Source: Trematomus loennbergii (Eukaryota; Chordata; Actinopteri; Perciformes; Nototheniidae). Taken from it: DNA of 64,000 nucleotides. The stretch is from NCBI GenBank assembly GCA_012861695.1, contig JAAOOA010000033.1:13610434-13674433 (forward strand), in the 5' to 3' direction. Below, in pieces: positions 59,600 to 64,000 of this stretch; positions within the stretch are counted from its first letter, which is position 1, and every line of letters starts with the position of its first letter. A program made the position numbers and the translations under genes. The notes below the pieces were generated by a model, which was not told the DNA's origin, searched no databases, and worked only from the letters and a program-made list of their open reading frames with translations.

Positions 59600-59850
59600 C
59601 ACAATAAAACAGATACACAGAAGAAATTGTGCAAGTAAATACAAAAAGAGAAATAGTGCAATAAGAGTCTATACAAGTGATTGGAATATGATATATTAGA
59701 TACATAATTTCTAAGTAGCAGCCAGATGAATGTTATGGATGTTGTTTCAAAGTGCAGGTGTTTAATAGTCTTATGGCCTGTGGGATGAAACTGTCCCTGA
59801 GTCTGGTGGCATTGTACTTGCTTCGGCTGTTGCCATCTTCGTGCGAAATT
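59600..59850 (-). mobile_element. LINE 3' region fragment
   Basis: It contains GTGCAGGTGTTTAATAGTCT, TATGGCCTGTGGGATGAAAC and CTGTCCCTGAGTCTGGTGG, words typical of a non-coding 3' region in a common fish LINE group, minus orientation. The limits are approximate and no target duplication was found. Confidence 0.5.
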
Positions 59851-60197
59851 CACAATTCCATATTTGTGTGTCCATCTGGTGTCAATTTCGGGACAGTGTG
59901 ACAGGGGCTTTAAGGTTAACCTGGTATTTTTACTCCACTACATTTATTTTAGTTACTTTACAGATTTGGATTAATGATGTGAAATATAAACAACCCTTAA
60001 ATCAGACTTTAGTTACACCTGAGTAAAATTCAGTGAAGGTGATTGTCAAGTGCCAACAATCAGGCGAGATATTTGATAGTGGGTGCTTGAGAAGACTAAA
60101 CATTATCTGCAGATCCCTATAAAGCATATTCATTACTTGTTATTCTCTAATCGTTCATTAAAACTGTATATAATGGCTATTTTGCACATCCCTTTCA

Positions 60198-60320
60198 AGA
60201 TTTCAAGATTTTCAAAGGTTTATTGACATATCATATACACAACTACGGTGTAGTTATGCAATGAATGAAAAACTTGGGTGCAGGTTCCTCAACAGTGCAT
60301 TACACATCTATCAATATGTG
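60198..60320 (-). mobile_element. LINE 3'-end fragment
   Basis: The tail repeat TTTCAAGATTTCAAGATTTT is followed by GGTTTATTGACATATCATAT and GTAGTTATGCAATGAATG, the minus-strand form of another fish LINE 3' end. Confidence 0.55.
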
Positions 60321-60812
60321 TGTGTATACCTCCACCATTAAACTGTCGTATTCTGCACATTTCTTATTCTATCTACATACATCTTATAAGAGTATAATAA
60401 ATATGTATAATATCGGTTAAAACATAGTTAACATTGCAGGAAGTTGATTGTCAAGTCCCAAAACAAACCATGCAATATATTAGACTTTAAGTACTTTGTC
60501 AGGCTTAATATTATCTGTAGATACCCCCAAAGCTTTTTGCTTCATGTATTTAAAAGAAGACCTTAACCTAAAGTATTATTTAATGTTTTAATAAAGCTTA
60601 ATTAGTTTGTCTGTTTTGCACATCCTCCTATTAATATCTTTTACATCCGGCACTAAACTGTTTTATCTAGATATAATTTACAGTATCTTCTTGATATTTT
60701 CTATTCTATATTTCTATCATTGACCTTCTACTTTCCCCTATTTGTATGTACTCTTAATATTTAAATGTTCATCAAATATAACACATTCAACAAAACATGC
60801 AGCAGACCTTAG

Positions 60813-60905
60813 GCAAGGCAAGTTTATTTATATAGCACCTTTCAACACAAGGCAATTCAAAGTGCTTTACAAAAATAAAGACATTAAGAAAAAGGCATTT
60901 AAAAC
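60813..60905 (-). mobile_element. L2 LINE 3' end
   Basis: AGGCAAGGCAAGTTTATTTA, TAGCACCTTTCAACACAAGG and ATTCAAAGTGCTTTAC match in reverse the 3' UTR of the L2 fragment ending at 20956, and match directly the one at 34021. Only the last ~90 bases are present. Confidence 0.85.
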
Positions 60906-61439
60906 AGTAATTAAAAAGCAACACAATCTACCTGCATTGCAATTACTCTAAACGTGTAATAACGTGCTTTAACCAGTAGGAGGTGCGGGTTAAAAAGCTG
61001 TCAAGTTTACAGTGTTAACACAATAAAATATACTGCTGTTTCCGGTTTAGTTTACGATGGATATATTTTGTTATTGTTTTGATATTTGTAACACAAAAGC
61101 GATGGAAAAACCCACAGCAACACAGAAAAGATGGTCTTAACATGACCCAGCGGTCTAGTTAATAAAAAACAATAATATCAAAACAAAATATTACTACTAA
61201 CTTTATTGTGAAATTAAAACAGAACGGTAAAATAATAGTTTCCGGTCTATTCTGAGGCCCGATCTCTGTAGATAAATAAAGAACTACGACAGATGTGTAA
61301 TATTTAATGCAGCCGAACCATTTATTACAATGCATTCATGTGATGACTTTCAAAGAGTAAAGCAAGCACTGCTGAATAAAGTATGATTTATCTTTTACGA
61401 AACGTTTTTTTTCATGTGGAATGCAGTTGAGGTCAACCG

Positions 61440-61950
61440 ACCACAGAGCTTGAGAACTAATCACGGGGTTTGTCGAGCAAAGCGGAACGATAGCTGAGGA
61501 TTATGGGTAGTGTAGTGTCTTCGGCAATCCTAAACTCCGAAAAAATATTTGTTTCTCCGAATCGAAGGGGAAAAATACAAAAGCATATACAAAATGTAAA
61601 CCAATCAATGTTGTGTAATTAACAAGGATAATCTGGTGTTTTTGAGTTGAGTAGTGCAGATATCACTGTAAAATCAATCGACAGTAAGGAGAATATTTAC
61701 TTCCGGGTGTAAAATCTCCGTTATCCAATGGGAATGGACGCTCACATTGCCTTTAACTGCCGCGACATGGACCGATGCGGTGCTTCCCTGAGCGTCAAAT
61801 ACCGCCGCCGATGGGAATACATTGCAATCAGTTGAAAGCTCTTTGCGTCCGTTTATGAAGCTGAAGGAGACTCGGTGCGTCACGCCTGCACGCCAAAGGA
61901 CCCTGACCAAGCGTGCTATTGGACTATCAGGGAGTGAGATTGTGTTGCCC
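61440..61950 (-). mobile_element. Dispersed repeat family C, copy 2 (longer form)
   Basis: It matches 59128-59465 in reverse complement, but holds about 190 extra bases in the middle (about 61650-61830, including CGCTCACATTGCCTTTAACT and CAAATACCGCCGCCGATGGG). Either this copy is closer to full length or copy 1 lost the segment. The minus-strand 92-codon frame inside is not considered a gene. Confidence 0.75.
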
Positions 61951-64000
61951 ACACTGCCTCAACTACTAATTAAACATGACAAATGAAGGGATGTGCCAGA
62001 CACCAAGTTTCAGCTCTGTTGTTCCAGTTTTTTCCAGCGGAGTCAGATAGTGACCTGGAAGAACTCCGGCGACACCTCAGCAGCTCTGACTCTCCGTTGC
62101 AGAGCTCTAGAAGCCTCTCGGGGGCAGAAGCAGTGATTGGCGTTAGCCTTGACTTCCATTCCAGCCTCTGCCACCTGTCCCACTCCGTCAATGTCAGTGC
62201 ACATTTCCTGAGCAGGCCAAAAGCCATCGGCTAGATATAGCCACTGGCTCACAGAAGGGTTCCTTCACGGGTCATACTTACCAGAATAGCGGGCTGTTTA
62301 CGAAGCCATTACCGCAGGCGCTCAGGGTTTTTCAGGAGTTTTTCGGGGCTCTATTTGATACCAGTGTTTGAGTGCATGGTGTATCTAATTATATCTCATC
62401 ATCTGGGATCGTGTAAGGGCAAAGTGTCCAGTTGGATGGGGTGAGGTCAGACTTGGCGGGGAGTCAGAGGCTTCATGTCTGACCCACCATCATTAATTCC
62501 TTCGGTGAACTTTTTAAATGTCCTTCATTCACAACAGGGTTGCAGTCGAGGTCCGGAAATGTTATTTAAGAAATACAGTAGTTGAGGAAGAATTTCCTGT
62601 CAAAAATAGTGGTTCCCAATTTGGAGCATACTAAGAGGACAAAGGGAATATTTTTGCTTTTACAACAATATTTTGTGTTACTGTGACAGTGTAAAATGTT
62701 TGAGGGTAATGTAGCAACAGTTTTTTTTAGCTTTGTTTACACACTACACACTCAAATAAATATGGTTCTTTCTTTCAACTTTCTCACAACTATTATATTA
62801 TATTATTATTATATATTATATCGTTGTATAATAATAATATCTTCTTTAAAAGAAAGCAAGCAGTGAGTAGCTGTTTAAAACACATGAAAGCATATCAATT
62901 GATTACCTTTTCGCAAGAGAGCAATCCTCTTTTTCCTAGCATCTGTTCTATAATTTCAAATACAGGCCTCTTTGGACAGGGTCACTCCAATATCCCTCAA
63001 CTTAGTCTGAATAAAGACATTCATCTTTTTGCTAAGGCATTAATAAAATCGCTCGTATAATTGGACACTCCAGTAAATTTTGATTAAAGACCTCGAACAC
63101 TTCAGCCTCCTGATGGCCGTCTGAAAGGAAAGCCCTACTGTATGTCATAAAATCGTTGAAGAACCCCTCAGGATGAAATATAAAGCACCTTTCATTATCT
63201 TTGCTTATTTCCGTCCCCAAACTGAGAGGCAGTTTGTTAAATAAAACGTTCTCAAACGTAAGATAAAGGCTAGGTTCAGTAATTTATCTAAAATGCTAAT
63301 ATTTTCTCTGGACAAAAAAAAAAGGCAGAATAATTTAATACAGTTCAACTCTATTACATCCCGGTGCAGAGATAAGGGGGAGCTATCTGTTGGTGCTGGC
63401 CTTTTTGAATGCTAAGTAGTGTAATTTTTTGGTCTAGTGAATTATCTTGTGCTGGTAAAGCTCTGAATAAACACAGAGGTGATAAGGACTTTTTGGACTT
63501 GTGTCATTTCAAATTTAAATTTTCGACAAGCTCTAATCTTCCAGCAGTGAAAAACGTTGCATAATCAAAATCATTTTTGTAAGTGAAATATGTGAAATAT
63601 GTGAAGTTTATGGTATATTTTTACCCTTATCACAAATACTCATAATGTCGTTTTTGATACTTCTAGTGACCTTTACTATACGTTGTCACAGTGACACTGA
63701 AGCCAACTATGATTTAATAAAGTAGACTTTCATGTTCACCTTACTCAAGACCTTACTGGATTGAGCATTAAAGTGAGCTATATTATTTGTCAATACACTA
63801 TACACGCTTCATTATGTAGACTTTGTAGAAAAACAATATTAATGTTGGTACCATTTTCAACTCTATCAAAAATATTTTTATTTTTTTCGTCTAGTTTTTT
63901 ATTTATTTATTTAATATCTAAGAAAGATGTATTAAATATTTTTAACTGAAGTCGTATTGACATTTTTAGTTCATTTTAATATACTGTATTTCTGCAAATG
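61951..64000. other. No gene seen; possible conserved block at about 62030-62240
   Basis: About 62030-62240 is GC-balanced with overlapping frames on three tracks and no codon-level preference, more like a conserved non-coding element than an exon. The remainder is AT-rich unique DNA with a TAT-type simple stretch at 62790-62830. Confidence 0.35.

Overview
This is vertebrate nuclear DNA, most likely from a ray-finned (percomorph-type) fish. It is AT-rich and intron- or intergenic-like. It carries L2-type LINE 3' ends of the kind common in fish, many short non-autonomous DNA transposons (hAT, TTAA-target and unclassified), a THAP-domain DDE transposase, a DIRS-type reverse transcriptase fragment and a (CA)n microsatellite. 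No intact host protein-coding gene, rRNA or tRNA gene could be supported. Nearly all open frames longer than 60 codons are chance frames or lie in repeats.

Layout. (1) 1-4.3 kb: a decayed two-gene DNA transposon. A THAP + DDE transposase lies on the minus strand with a split THAP domain, a readable intron and at least three frame breaks. The first exon of a SWIM/YqaJ-like partner faces it. (2) 4.3-9.3 kb: unique sequence with one MITE and one possible conserved non-coding block. (3) 9306-12256: a large foldback element whose inverted arms each carry an array of a 20-bp minisatellite. This is the most striking structure in the window. (4) 15.2-17.6 kb: a second repeat-rich inverted element, interrupted by a probable solo LTR and by an L2 3' end with a 9-bp target duplication. 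(5) 18.05-21.17 kb: an hAT MITE nested in another hAT MITE, both with perfect 8-bp target duplications, then a second inverted copy of the inner family that has trapped an L2 fragment. (6) 21.3-22.7 kb: a (CA)n tract, a CT-rich tract and a possible untranslated first exon ending at a good splice donor on the plus strand. If this exon is real, the rest of the window may be its first intron. (7) 22.7-34 kb: mostly unique, one MITE at 26.4 kb. (8) 34-40.5 kb: a dense transposon nest with L2, a LINE/DIRS mosaic, a TTAA MITE, a SINE and several hAT elements carrying transposase scraps. (9) 40.5-64 kb: mostly unique DNA with scattered MITEs, a BED-zinc-finger hAT relic at 54.4 kb, an inverted repeat pair at 59.1/61.4 kb, two perfect hairpins and several blocks that look like conserved non-coding elements.

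The genes here do not form a pathway. The content is a record of successive insertions. Target-site duplications were read directly wherever quoted; family names rest on remembered motifs, and no database search was possible.
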